Positions 1 to 10,002 of a DNA stretch of 64,000 nt are shown piece by piece (position 1 is the first letter of the stretch; every line of letters starts with the position of its first letter). Made by a program: the position numbers and the translations under genes. The notes beneath the pieces are model-generated. The model was not told the DNA's origin, did no database searches, and saw nothing but the letters and a program-made list of their open reading frames with translations. Origin of the DNA: Chamaecyparis obtusa (taxonomy: Eukaryota > Streptophyta > Pinopsida > Cupressales > Cupressaceae); assembly GCA_027943335.1 (NCBI GenBank), contig BSBK01001162.1, forward strand, positions 1,236,501 through 1,300,500. The letters are read 5' to 3'.

Positions 1-21
1 CTGCATTTGAAAAAGTCAATG

Positions 22-67
22 GTTGCATGATCGCATGAGCCCGAAAGGCTTCATGCGATCATGCGAC
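22..67. repeat. Hairpin of the GCATGATCGC family
   Basis: Near-perfect inverted repeat of about 20 bp arms around a short loop. The left arm contains GCATGATCGCATGA and the right arm TCATGCGATCATGCGAC. It is the first member of a hairpin family that recurs to about 3.7 kb. No reading frame belongs to it. Confidence 0.75.
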
Positions 68-133
68 AAACCTTTGAGATCTCACCCTACTGCCACATAG
101 CCACCCGGGCCCGCTAGAACCTTTGACACCTCT

Positions 134-1135
134 GTCCAAATGGATACATCACCGTCCATGGACCCACTGCCGGAGTCAAAGTCCCTATTGACCGCTAGAG
201 GCTTGTCACATGGTCGCATGCGCTTGGGAAGCCGCATGCGATCATGCGACAAGCATGAAATCGCACCACAGAAACTGTTGTGAACTGCCTTAATTGTGAC
301 CACTGATGGTTTGTCACATGGTCACATGGGCTTGGAAGAGCCCATGTGATCATGTGACCAACTGTAAGATGTTAACCACTGATCGCTGGCGGCTTGTTGT
401 TTGCTTGACTGCTGACTGGCCCCACGGTGAAGTTAGAAACTGGGACCCACCTGGTCGCGATAGTGCACTTAGGAATTATGCCACCTCACTCAAAAAATGT
501 GGACCCACTGAGATTCTAATCTGACCGTTGTCACATGATCTCATGTGCTCAAAATATTCCATGAGATTATGCGATAGCCGTCGGATCTCCATTGCTTTTA
601 CCTCAGTCCAATGGCTTTCAGAGGTTGCATTTATCCAGAAAGGTGGAATCAAATGTTGAATCCTATGCATTTACCTTAGTCCAAATGGATACATCACCAT
701 CCATGGACCCACCACCGGAGTCATAGTCCCTGTTGACCGCTAAAGGCTTATCGCATGGTCGCATGTGCTTGGGAAGCCGCATGCAATCATGCGACAAGTA
801 GGAAACTGCACCATCGAAATCATTGTGAAATGCCTTTACTATGATAGTTGATGGTTTTTTGCATGGTCACATGGGCTCAGAAGAGCCCATGCAATCATGC
901 AACCAACCATAAGATGTTAACCACTGACCACTGGTGGCTTGCTATTTGCTTGACTGCTGACTGACCCCGCGGTGACGTTAGCAATTGGGACCCACCTGGT
1001 CGCGATAGTGCACTTAGGAAAAATGCCACCTCACTCAAAAAGTGTGGACCCACTGAGATTCTAATCCGACCATTGTCGCATGATCTCATGGGCTCGAAAG
1101 ATTCCATGAGATTATGCGACAGCTGTCGGATCTCC
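134..1135. repeat. Two tandem copies of a 545-bp unit carrying three hairpins each
   Basis: The block starting at 134 (GTCCAAATGGATACATCACC) recurs at 679, and its later landmark TCGGATCTCC at 581 recurs at 1126, so the period is 545 bp at both ends. Each copy holds three hairpins of 45-48 nt: 204-251, 312-358 and 529-576 in copy 1; 749-796, 857-903 and 1074-1121 in copy 2. Stem sequences differ between hairpins but stay complementary, for example CGCATGCG in one and GCCCATGTG in another. Between hairpins lie conserved GGGACCCACCTGG-type spacers. The short open frames here are shadows. No function is known to me. Confidence 0.85.
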
Positions 1136-1677
1136 ACTGCACTTGCACGACTATGAAGAACTGGGACCCGCCTGGTCGGAGTTGTGCACTTGAAGGTTGA
1201 AAACATAGAAGGTTTTCTAACTAGAGGTCGAAAAAATAGAGAATTTTTGGACCAAAAGTCAAAAACATCCTGAGCCTTCAGAGAGAAGGTAAAAAACACA
1301 CTGGGTTTTCGGGCCAAAAGGCAGAAAACATAGTGGGTTTTGACACTTGAGCATTTCTTGGAACAAACATGATGTGGCCAAAAAGGGAATGATAAGGAAA
1401 TTTTGGGCAATAGTACTTTGACAACATCAGATTAAAGGGCATCTCCATAATACATGGTTGACATTATTATACACTCTTAGAGCAAATACTTGGAATTGAT
1501 AATCATGATCGGATTCCCTTTGACATGAAGGTATTCATAGCTAATTTGTTATCATTATATGGACTAAGTCATGTTTTTTATGTTACTGTAAGGAGTTAAT
1601 AAAATCCCTGAGGTGATGCCCCTGGGAAGGGGGTCAATGGATACTTTTACTATTTTGCTACACAGCTAGACATGGGT
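1136..1677. other. Non-coding, degenerate short repeats
   Basis: From 1190 to 1350 there are loose repeats of a phrase like GGCCAAAAGGCAGAAAACAT at roughly 50-bp spacing. From 1350 to 1677 I see nothing recognisable. The 171-residue minus-strand frame across 895-1410 runs through the hairpin repeats and has no domain I recognise, so it is treated as chance. Confidence 0.5.
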
Positions 1678-1724
1678 AAGAGTATATGAATATATGTATA
1701 GGTATATACATATATTCATATTAT
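1678..1724. repeat. AT-rich hairpin
   Basis: Arms of about 22 bp: AAGAGTATATGAATATATGT on the left, and its near complement ending in ATTATTCTT on the right, around a short loop. It is not a simple dinucleotide run, since the arms contain matching non-AT positions. Confidence 0.65.
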
Positions 1725-1770
1725 TCTTAACAAACCTTGCTAAGTGCTATATTAATGATGTCCTCAGACA

Positions 1771-1850
1771 GGATAATGGTATGTATATATGCTTATATAT
1801 ATGCACATTATATATATGTATATATAAACATATGTATATACCATCTTATC
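1771..1850. repeat. AT-rich hairpin
   Basis: Inverted repeat whose outer arms read GATAATGGTATGTATATA on the left and the complement TATGTATATACCATCTTATC on the right. The middle is TATATA-rich. It resembles the hairpins at 1678, 3985 and 4271. Confidence 0.6.
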
Positions 1851-2016
1851 TTACTTTAAGCTAGCAAGGTCTTCTAAGCATTGTTTTTACTCAGGGAAGC
1901 ATTTCGCGTTACAGAAGATGAGGCACAGTTAATGCATTTGAGAATACAATATAGAACATAGTCACAATTGGTATTCCTATATTAAGTTAAAGGATCCTAA
2001 AGTTAGAGTTTATATT

Positions 2017-2018
<2 letters not shown>

Positions 2019-2105
<87 letters not shown>
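2019..2105. repeat. (AT)n microsatellite
   Basis: Uninterrupted AT dinucleotide run of about 87 bp. Length in the source genome may be uncertain because such runs assemble poorly. Confidence 0.95.
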
Positions 2106-2106
<1 letters not shown>

Positions 2107-2700
2107 TGATGCCTAAAGCTAAGATATAACGATTTGCAAGATCAAAATCAGGAAGTCTTCAATCCTGTTACCTTTTATAGTTTAATATATATAAATATAA
2201 ATATGTTGATAATAGTATATCTATATTTATATACATTTGATCACCTCTAGAAAATAATCTAAAAGAGGAAATAATTCAGCTAGGAAATTTAAAATTAAGT
2301 TGAAACATTCAGCACAGGATACATGTATGATAAGAACTGGGGATGTATTGAGCAACAAATAAAGTTATTACTTTCTTTAATGGGCAACTTGCAATTGAAT
2401 CTTTTCCTTAATTAAGAATATAGTATCAAGAGACAGGGACATATGTTTTTATGGAATCTCCTGGGATCTAAGAATAGTGTTATGCTATTATGAAGGACTT
2501 AATAATAAGTTTGAACTACTGATGTTGCAAAGCCGAACACTCATTGATCTAATGCATTTTCAAGTAATAGTAGAAACTGATGTTCTCCATGAAATGAATG
2601 TATAAATCGATTCCTTAAGTCTCCATGATCCTAACAGTGAAAATGGTGTACGATTTGATGTTGAAATGAGCCAGGCTGGGAATCCACGTGCACCAATCAT
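2106..2700. other. Non-coding stretch, nothing recognised
   Basis: AT-rich sequence without a convincing reading frame or terminal repeats. It lies between the (AT)n tract and the next hairpin group. Confidence 0.4.
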
Positions 2701-2706
2701 AGAGCG

Positions 2707-2934
2707 GTCGCATGATCGCATGGAATAAAATAATGCCTTGCGATCATGCGACAATGGAGTTCGGGCAGGTGAATGTGCTCTACTGGGACCCACATATGCT
2801 AATAGCGCAGATGCGATAATGAAAAGTTATAAGTCTGAGCCCGACGAGGATAGTATTAAATATTATTTCATGCACCAATGATAAAGCAGACGCATGATTG
2901 TGTGAATAAAATAACACTCTTGTGATCATGCAAC
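2707..2934. repeat. Two further GCATGATC-family hairpins
   Basis: Hairpin at 2707-2752 with arms GTCGCATGATCGCA and TGCGATCATGCGAC around a GAATAAAATAAT-type loop. A second, more degenerate one sits at 2890-2934 with the same loop type. Their start-to-start spacing of 183 bp equals the spacing between the hairpins at 22 and 204. Confidence 0.75.
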
Positions 2935-3109
2935 AATGGAGGACCAGGTGGGACCTGAGTCAACGGACTTACCTTTGGTGGAACAAAGAAAAGGATCCAA
3001 TGACCCTCGCATAATCGTGATCCCTATCAAATACTTTTGCGAACTTGTGAGATCTTTCCAGGTGTAAAGGTGGGGCCGAGAAAATTTTTCCAGAAGGAGG
3101 TTGCATAAG

Positions 3110-3520
3110 ATTCTTGATTGACGGCTCCCGCTTTGCCGTTATGGAAAGAAAGATGCTTAGCAGGATATTGACACGTAGCCGTGGGACCAAAAGAGTTGTA
3201 GATACTAAATCAATGGTAGTCGCTTAGTCGCTATGGTGTGGAAGATGCTTTGTGACTAAGCGGGATCCTTCCACATGTCCAGGTGGGGCTGAAAGAGTTT
3301 GTATGTGATATCAAATCAATGGTAGTCACTTAGTCGCTATGGTGTGGAAGTTTCTTTGCGACTAAGCAAGATCCTTCCACGTGTCCAGGTGGGGCCGAAA
3401 GAGTTTGTATGTGATATCAAATCAACAGTAGTCGCTTAGTCACTATGGGAAGGAAGATGCTTTGCGACTAAGCAAGATGTTGACATGTAGCTTGTGGGAC
3501 CTGAGTCTTAAAGGAACTGT
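3110..3520. repeat. Tandem 106-bp units, one hairpin per unit
   Basis: Three clear units place a CGCTTAGTCGC / GCGACTAAGCG hairpin at 3221-3262, 3327-3367 and 3433-3473, a period of 106 bp. Between them is a conserved spacer with GATCCTTCCAC, GTCCAGGTGGGGC and GAGTTTGTATGTGATATC. A degraded fourth unit may start near 3110. The stem differs completely from the GCATGATC family, but hairpin length and spacing are the same, so these look like variants of one satellite-like monomer. Confidence 0.8.
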
Positions 3521-3648
3521 CAGAGATGATATAATTGTGGCTGTTCATTTCAAAAGCTACCAGATCAATGGCATAAGTTCAAATCTGAGAATTTTTTAAT
3601 GGATGCCAAACTCAAATATAGTGTCCTCTCAGATGTATTACTGCATAT

Positions 3649-3693
3649 GTCACATGATCACAAGAATTAAAACAATATCATGCGATCATGTGA
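3649..3693. repeat. GCATGATC-family hairpin
   Basis: Arms GTCACATGATCACA and GCGATCATGTGAC around an AATTAAAACAATA loop. It starts 216 bp after the last hairpin of the 106-bp array, again about twice the 108-bp spacing. Confidence 0.7.
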
Positions 3694-3984
3694 CGACATA
3701 AACTGGGCAGATGAGAGAAGATAATGAATGACAAGGAGTCTGTACCAAATTATAAGGGGATTGAGGGACATTGTTGTGAAGTTATGAATGACTCAGTGAT
3801 GAGTTATAATGGCCGAAAAATGGATTGATTTCTATTAAGATGATGAACATATGGATGATTATTGTAAATCAAATGACATGTTTTATATACTTCAACTTAG
3901 CATGAAGACAAAGTGAAGAGTATGCAAACAGAGGAATCATCGAGCTACTGGAAGAAGTTGGCCAAGTGTCAAAGCAGTTTATGG

Positions 3985-4329
3985 TATATATAAATATATA
4001 TATACGGGTGTTTGTATATATATATTTATATATAAATTCTAGCTTCCTCCTATGAGTATTTCAAAATGGCTTATATATAATAACTAACAAGGCTTCAGAG
4101 TATGTTTGGCTTAAGGTACTGGATGTTCTTCTCTTTCCTGTTACTTTTATATATAAGAGTCATAAATATTGGTATACTGATGACAGTATACATATATTAA
4201 TATATAGAGCTTTGCAAATATATATTTATATATTGGATTAGCCTCAGAAGATCTCACAGATCCGGTAAGGGTATGAACACATGGTTATATATATATAATC
4301 TACATATATATATAACCATATGTTCAAAC
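3985..4329. repeat. AT-rich hairpin pair
   Basis: Hairpin 3985-4034 has TATATAAATATATATATAC facing GTATATATATATTTATATA. Hairpin 4271-4329 has GTATGAACACATGGTTATAT facing ATAACCATATGTTCAAAC. The second contains enough non-AT positions to be a genuine inverted repeat. Confidence 0.6.
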
Positions 4330-4910
4330 TAATTATTTTTTGCCTTACAATTTGAGGAGCTTGGAAATCTTTGCAGCTTTTTCTGAATGATGTAAATATT
4401 AGAGGCCCATAATGAACTCTACTATTATCTTCTTTCTGATAGTTAGCCAGGAATGACTTGAAATTAGTCAGAGCACTAGTATAGTACTGAGGAGTAGATT
4501 TAGTTCTGATGTAAATATGCCTAAAATGTTAAGACTCTCATGGCAGGAATTGTTAATCTTTAGCGGTAAGGATTTTTAATCACAAGAGTATTTGTTTCTA
4601 GTATTATATTGTCAATAATAAAAGTATTTAACTAAAAGCTTCATAGTCAATATCAAATATTCTTAGATAGGTTATGTAGCCGAGATGTAGAATTTTTATC
4701 TTGATGCAAGTTAACCTTGGTCTCGGAGGAATTTTGTCTTATTTTTTTTCAGGAAGGACTATCATTCGGATGTTCAACACATATACTTGACATAGTAGGA
4801 GGATCAGAAACTCTACTTCAATTGTACAAATGATGTAATCCTTGTCTAATCACCATTCTATGTATAATTCATGATTTTAAAAAAAGCAATCTAGAGTTTT
4901 TTCAGGACGT
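4330..4910. other. Non-coding stretch, nothing recognised
   Basis: No reading frame, terminal repeat or RNA gene that I can support. It may be the body of the LINE-derived sequence whose tail follows. Confidence 0.35.
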
Positions 4911-5205
4911 GGGTATGCCTACGTAAATTATGTACAAATCTCAATAGGTATCGAGCCATGGGTATGCCTATGAAAAATATGTATTTTAACAAATCTTGAC
5001 AATTGTTGAGTCATGGGTATGCCCATGTAAATTTTTGTATAAGGTCAAGACCTATGGTCCTGGGCAAGGCTGGAGGTTTTCTCAGCCCTGCTCTTTCCTA
5101 CCAGCGCCTGTAGTGAGCGGGGTCACATTGTAATATAATTATTTATATTAATAAAAATGTCTAGGGCTTCGGCCTTTTACCAATAAAAAAAAAACAAAAA
5201 AACTC
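4911..5205 (+). mobile_element. LINE-like 3' end with short repeats and poly(A) tail
   Basis: Three copies of GGGTATGCC followed by AT-rich text start at 4911, 4960 and 5015. Next comes a GGCTGGAGGTTTTCTCAGCC stretch, a TTGTAATATAATTATT segment, then GGGCTTCGGCCTTTTACC and AATAAAAAAAAAAC at 5185-5205. This layout (short GC-rich hairpin, TTGTAAT, oligo-A) is typical of 3' ends of plant L1-type LINEs. The upstream ORF2 is not present, so if real this is a 5'-truncated copy. A related stretch occurs at about 30345-30440. Confidence 0.55.
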
Positions 5206-6059
5206 TCAATAATTAAATATCCTTATATTTAATATTCCCATTTTCATAAAATATAATTATTATAATCTCATAATTAATCTTAATTTAATTATTTTAAATC
5301 AAATAATCCACACAACAAACTCACTTGACTCACACACATGAAAATCAACTAACTCAAATAAAAAACAAAATCCAAGGAAGGGCTCACTAATTCACGTCAC
5401 CTTAACGAATTCAGATGGGTAGAAAAATAGATACTTGTCCATTATTTTACAAAAATCAATGGCTTGGGTTGGGATTTGGATCTGTATGTTATCTCTCCTC
5501 TCTTACCATTGAGATATTATGATAGGGCACACTCATCCTGGAAATTCTGGGAAGTCGATGCTTGGTACCTACAAACCTGCATAAAAATGAGCATGTACAT
5601 ACATGTATAAATATATAACAAATAATGGTGGGATTGGCCTATCGTATGGATCTCACAAGAAAGTAACTACGACTTCATCCCTCAACCATATCAGGCACAT
5701 CAAATAGAAATATAAAACATACACATGCAAGTATGGGGTCAATAAAACCATAAGCATCAATGATATCCTAACATATAAATCATCATCATGAAATAACCAT
5801 AACATATATATAACATCATCATTTGCAGATTTAATCAACATGAAAATAATCTAAAAAAACATATAACTATAAATACATGATATCTCAAAATTATCCAATA
5901 TAATGTCATGCATTCATATCCTCAAGTATCTCTAAAATAATCAGCACACACATGAAAGTGGCCTAAAAGATTTTGGCAATAAAATTGGAAAGAAAACTAA
6001 GGGAGGGGTATTACATAATGACAAAAACCTCACAAAGGTCTCAATTTAGAACATAAACC
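5206..6059. other. AT-rich non-coding stretch
   Basis: Contains runs of ATAAT/ATATAACAT text and no domain-bearing frame. It separates the LINE-like tail from the next LINE. Nothing else recognised. Confidence 0.4.
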
Positions 6060-7240
6060 TCTCTATTGCTGATGGAGTGCAAAATTTTTTGATTTCTGGC
6101 CACATCCTCAACTCGAAGGTGGAAAACTAAAACAAATGGTTGCAATCATGAAATTTATAGGGATGTGGCCTACCTTGGCACAGATTAGACTTTGGTGCAA
6201 TAAAAAATGGAAGGATTTGTCCCTATTTTAAGCTTCTTACCTCTAGGATTTATCCAAATGACATTTTCTTCTGAACCTGAAAAGGATTGAATTATGGCAT
6301 CTGGGCCCTAGTTCATGGGCTATATAGGGCTCTTCATTTGGCCTTGTTCACAAAAGTTTATTGGAATCTCTCAACAATGTTCCTCTATGGTTAATATTAT
6401 ATTGGATTCCATAGGAGCTTTGGTCGGATGGGGTTTATCAACACATAGGCAATGCTATTGGGATCTTTATTCGTAGTGAGCATATTGTGAGCAAGGATTG
6501 ATCTTAGATTGGAGTTAGAATCTATGTGTGGATAGACTTAAGCAATCCCCTTTAACTCTCATTCAAAGTCTCTTCAACTTTGGGGGCATGGGTGGTGCCT
6601 ATCAAATTTGAAGGATTGTCAATCAAGTGTTACAGTTGTGATATGTTAGGGCACCAGGTCTTCTGCAAGACAAAAAACTAACTCTCAACACAAAGTATGA
6701 AATCCAACTACAATTTTCCTAATTACGGTGATAGTTCTAAGCTTGAGGGGCTTCCTATTGTGGATGCCCAAGTTGTGTCATCTCCTTAGGTAGGGTTGAA
6801 TGATGCCATTTCCCCTACTTCCCTAAAATCCCAAGATGGAACGGTAGGCCCAGTGGCTATGGGTGATGGATTGATGGACTATGATGATTCCAAAAACTAG
6901 AAATTAGATCTTTTTATGGATCTAATTTTGGACTCACGACTAGTGATGGATGTGAATGAGGGGTTAAAAGAGTGTCCTTGATAATTGGAATGGCATCTCA
7001 TAGGTGATTGTGGAAAATAGGGTTAGTGGGTGCAACAAGGTCATCCCTTCTCCGGTTGATAGTTGTTCTAATGAGTATGTCAAGTTTGATAACAAGGATA
7101 ATGGTTGGAGCATGACCACTAGAAGATCTAAAAAAATCTTAACCAAGTCAAGTGTTCTGGTTAATGCTGGAGGCAAAAACAATAAAGGAAGGAAATTAGA
7201 AGCTCACAACACTAAAAAAAAGGCATTGGAGGATTTTTAA
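6060..7240 (+). pseudogene. LINE ORF1 (gag-like) remnant
   Basis: Degenerate ORF1 of a plant L1-type LINE, a nucleic-acid-binding protein. Across several stops and shifts one can read a DUF4283-like stretch (ELWSDGVYQHIGNAIG, then RICVWIDLSNPL at about 6440-6560). A CCHC zinc knuckle follows (KCYSCDMLGHQVFCK, about 6625-6670). After a Ser/Asp-rich linker comes a C-terminal segment with GWSMTTRRSKK and a Lys-rich tail (7004-7240). Order and motifs match ORF1 of plant LINEs. The frame is broken at many points, so no protein can be made. ORF2 starts 71 bp downstream. Confidence 0.75.
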
Positions 7241-7311
7241 AAGGGGTTGGAAGTGCCTTCGACTAAATTCATTTCTCATGGAGGTGAGCACCTCCCTATC
7301 ATAGGTAAACA

Positions 7312-7449
7312 ATGAAAGTTATGCATTGGAATATAAGGGGGCTCAATAGCCCTGAGAAGTACTACTTATTGAAGATACTAATAGATATTGAAATCCCTGA
7401 CATATTATTAATTCAAGATGTTAGAATAATTAATGCAGAGGTTGATTAA
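7312..7449 (+). pseudogene. LINE ORF2, N-terminal endonuclease scrap
   Basis: Starts with ATG and reads MKVMHWNIRGLNSPEKYYLL, the usual beginning of the APE-type endonuclease of plant LINE ORF2. The WNIRGLN signature carries the metal-binding Asn. It stops at a TAA after 45 codons and no later ORF2 domains follow. The likely cause is the copia element A inserted just downstream, or the stop plus decay. With the ORF1 remnant upstream it defines a plus-strand LINE whose 3' half is missing here. Confidence 0.75.
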
Positions 7450-7548
7450 GTGTTGATTGGTATAGGTTTGATGACAGGAAGATCAATTATGGTGTTTTCA
7501 TTGATGTCAACTAAGTATAGTGTTTTCATTTATTTCAACTAAGTACTG

Positions 7549-8970
7549 TGTTGGTTGACAATGAGTTGATAAGTGTTTGAGTTGTTGAATCCAATGTGTG
7601 GTGAGTATGTGAAGGCATTGGAGTGTGTGGTCAGAGAAGGAGACTCACTGATGTTTCCTATTTCTATATGTATGAATGTAGTGGATGGCAATAAGTATGC
7701 AAAGATTTATGATCGATTAAAGAGAAACATGACAAACATAAGAACATATAGTGATAGATAGTGAGTAATTTGGTTGTTCTATCAAATTAGTATGGATCCA
7801 AGTGTTGTGGTCATGATATGATTATCTTGACTACGTTATGTTATTAATAGTATGATCACTACAATATTGGATTACTACAAGGCATCATTTTAGTTGACAG
7901 AAGATCATTTTGTGCAAGAAAGAAAAATGCTTGAACAAATTTGAGTAGTTGGTGTTAGATCAGTGGATGGTGATGATGTGATTGGTTGGAGTGGATGTTC
8001 TCATGATCCAAGTGACAAGGTGACATGGCATAAAATATTTATAATGTTGATTTTCTATTTCATTGTTTGAGGTGATCAGATCTATCAAGCTTTGGGAGCA
8101 TGTTGGGGAAGTCAAAAAAAGTTTGATTGTTCTTGTTCTAAATTGATGTGCGATGAATCTTGTGGTCAACCTGAATTTGTAATTGTATATTCTAGATTGA
8201 TAATATATTTTAGGGTTCAAGGATCAAAAGGGAATGACTATAATGAATGAAATTAAAATGTAATACATTTTGTAAGGTGGCTAATGCCCTATTGAACATG
8301 TAATGTGTTTATATGTAAATCGATGAATTATGCAAGTGTAGATCATGGATGTGAGGGTGTGGTCAAGTGAAGAGAGAAGATTGTCTATAAGAAGAAAAAG
8401 TTTTGTGCTTAATTGAATCTAAAAAAGAAGACGAGAAGTGCTACACCTAGATCATTGTATTTGTTAAATCCTAATAGGTTCTACAATAAAATCCCTTAAC
8501 CAAGTAGATCCTAACAGGTCTTGATCAATAAATCCTTTAATTGGGTGGCTCTTTAATTAGGGTTTAAATGCTTTAACAAGGTTACTCATAACAAGGTAAA
8601 GCTCCTAATAGGGCTAGAGGTAAATCCCTTAACTGGGTGACTCCTAATAGGGTATGCTCCTAACATGGCATCATTGTAAGCTCCTAATAGGGCTAGGCCT
8701 TTAACTAAGCATATTTTAGAAGAGTGAAAATTATTAGTGGGTCCTAATTCCCACTATGGTTTTTCCCTCCAATCCAGGTTTTCCATGATACAAAAACCAG
8801 TTTCATTTTTTTGTATGTTTGGATGTTTATTTGGTCACTTTTTTTATTGCTTCATAAGGTTTAAAGTTGATGAATGCTATTAATATTATTGAATGAATTA
8901 TGAAAAGCTCTGATGTGAAAGATTATTGATTCACACCCTCTGATTAATCTTGGACCTTATAGTATTAACA
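7549..8970 (+). repeat. 5' LTR of copia A (start tentative)
   Basis: The end is well supported: it finishes AGTATTAACA just two bases before the primer-binding site. The start is chosen at TGTTGG because copia LTRs begin so and the 3' LTR at 63826 also begins TGTTGG. However, only these first bases match well, so the true start may lie elsewhere. The 8465-8715 part contains repeated phrases like CTCCTAATAGGGCT and AAATCCCTTAACTGGGT, which also appear, reversed, in the LTRs of element B, so A and B belong to related lineages. Confidence 0.5.
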
Positions 8971-8972
8971 AT

Positions 8973-8987
8973 TGGTATCAAATCCTT
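8973..8987 (+). other. Primer-binding site, initiator-Met tRNA type (copia A)
   Basis: TGGTATCAAATCC, one or two changes from TGGTATCAGAGCC, the complement of the plant initiator methionine tRNA 3' end. It lies directly after the 5' LTR. Confidence 0.8.
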
Positions 8988-9030
8988 GGTCCTCTTTGTG
9001 ATAAGCTTAACAGCTTGGGGAAAATATCTA

Positions 9031-9936
9031 ATGATGAAGAAAGAAGGTCCTAAGTTCACAAGAGATAACTACACAATATGGAGCGACCATATGAAGATCT
9101 ATCTAAAAGGTATGGGGCCACAATTATGGAATCATGTTGGAACCAAATATGTTGTTCATGATGGAACTCTTACTATAGATCAATTGAAGGAGCATCAAGA
9201 GAATATACAAGCATTGGAAGATATAGTAAGTACTCTATCTAACACTAAATATATGGATATACATGGCTTAGAGACTAATCATTAGGTTTGGAAAAATCTT
9301 AAACTAATCTATGGTGGAGACAAGCATGTGCAAAAATATAGGGTAGATAGTCTAAAGGGAAAATATGGTGACATGAAAATGGTTGAAGGAGAAAACATTT
9401 ATCAATATGGTCAAAGGATAAAATAAGTTGTTGGTGCTATGAAGAGTGTCGATGGTACCATTGAAGATGAAGATGTGGTAAGTAAAATGTTGAGGACTTT
9501 TCTACCTTCTTATGCCATTAGAGTTTCTTCTATTCATGACTTGAGAACAATAGATAATATCTCTATTGATGGGTTGATTGGTAATCTTACTACTTTTGAG
9601 TTGAGAAACTTTGATAATAGTATTCCTGGAGTTGAAGCAAATTTTAAGGCCTCTTTGTCTATGGATTCCGTGAAGAAGGGTAAAGAGATAAGGCATGAAT
9701 CAATACATATGTCAAGTTATTCTAGGGAATTTGAATCCATTTTGGATGAAGAAAGAAAGCAAGAGGAACTTGAAGTATTACTTGTAAGGAGACTACCTAG
9801 AGGTACTGGTAAGTAAAAAGTCAAGTTACCTTTGAAGTGTTTCTCATGCAATCATATTGGACATATTGTTGCTAGGTATCCTAATGGTGAGTAGAAAGAA
9901 AATATTAGAAGATTCATAAAAAAAGGAAAGAAATAA
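9031..9936 (+). pseudogene. Copia A gag remnant
   Basis: Capsid-like polyprotein part of a Ty1/copia element. It begins ATGATGAAGAAAGAAGG and carries KFTRDNYTIWSDHMKIYLKG, the usual N-terminal gag motif, then the UBN2-type region with LKGKYGDMKMVEGE and RTFLPSYAIRVSSI. Near 9837-9885 is a zinc knuckle reading CFSCNHIGHIVARYP, where the last cysteine has become tyrosine. In-frame stops occur at about 9283, 9424, 9814, 9892 and 9934. It leads in frame towards the protease. Inactive. Confidence 0.85.
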
Positions 9937-10002
9937 TGTTATGTTGCAGTAGATGAAGGTGTAACTGATGAAGAATCAGAAAATAATAAAGAAGAAGAGA
10001 TA

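Noticed and set aside
895..1410. 171-codon minus-strand open frame
   Set aside because: It runs through the hairpin repeats and low-complexity phrases, shows no domain, and the homologous part of the other 545-bp unit does not keep the frame.
8973..8987. tRNA-like sequence near the copia 5' LTR
   Set aside because: Only the 3'-end complement of initiator-Met tRNA is present. It is a primer-binding site, not a tRNA gene.
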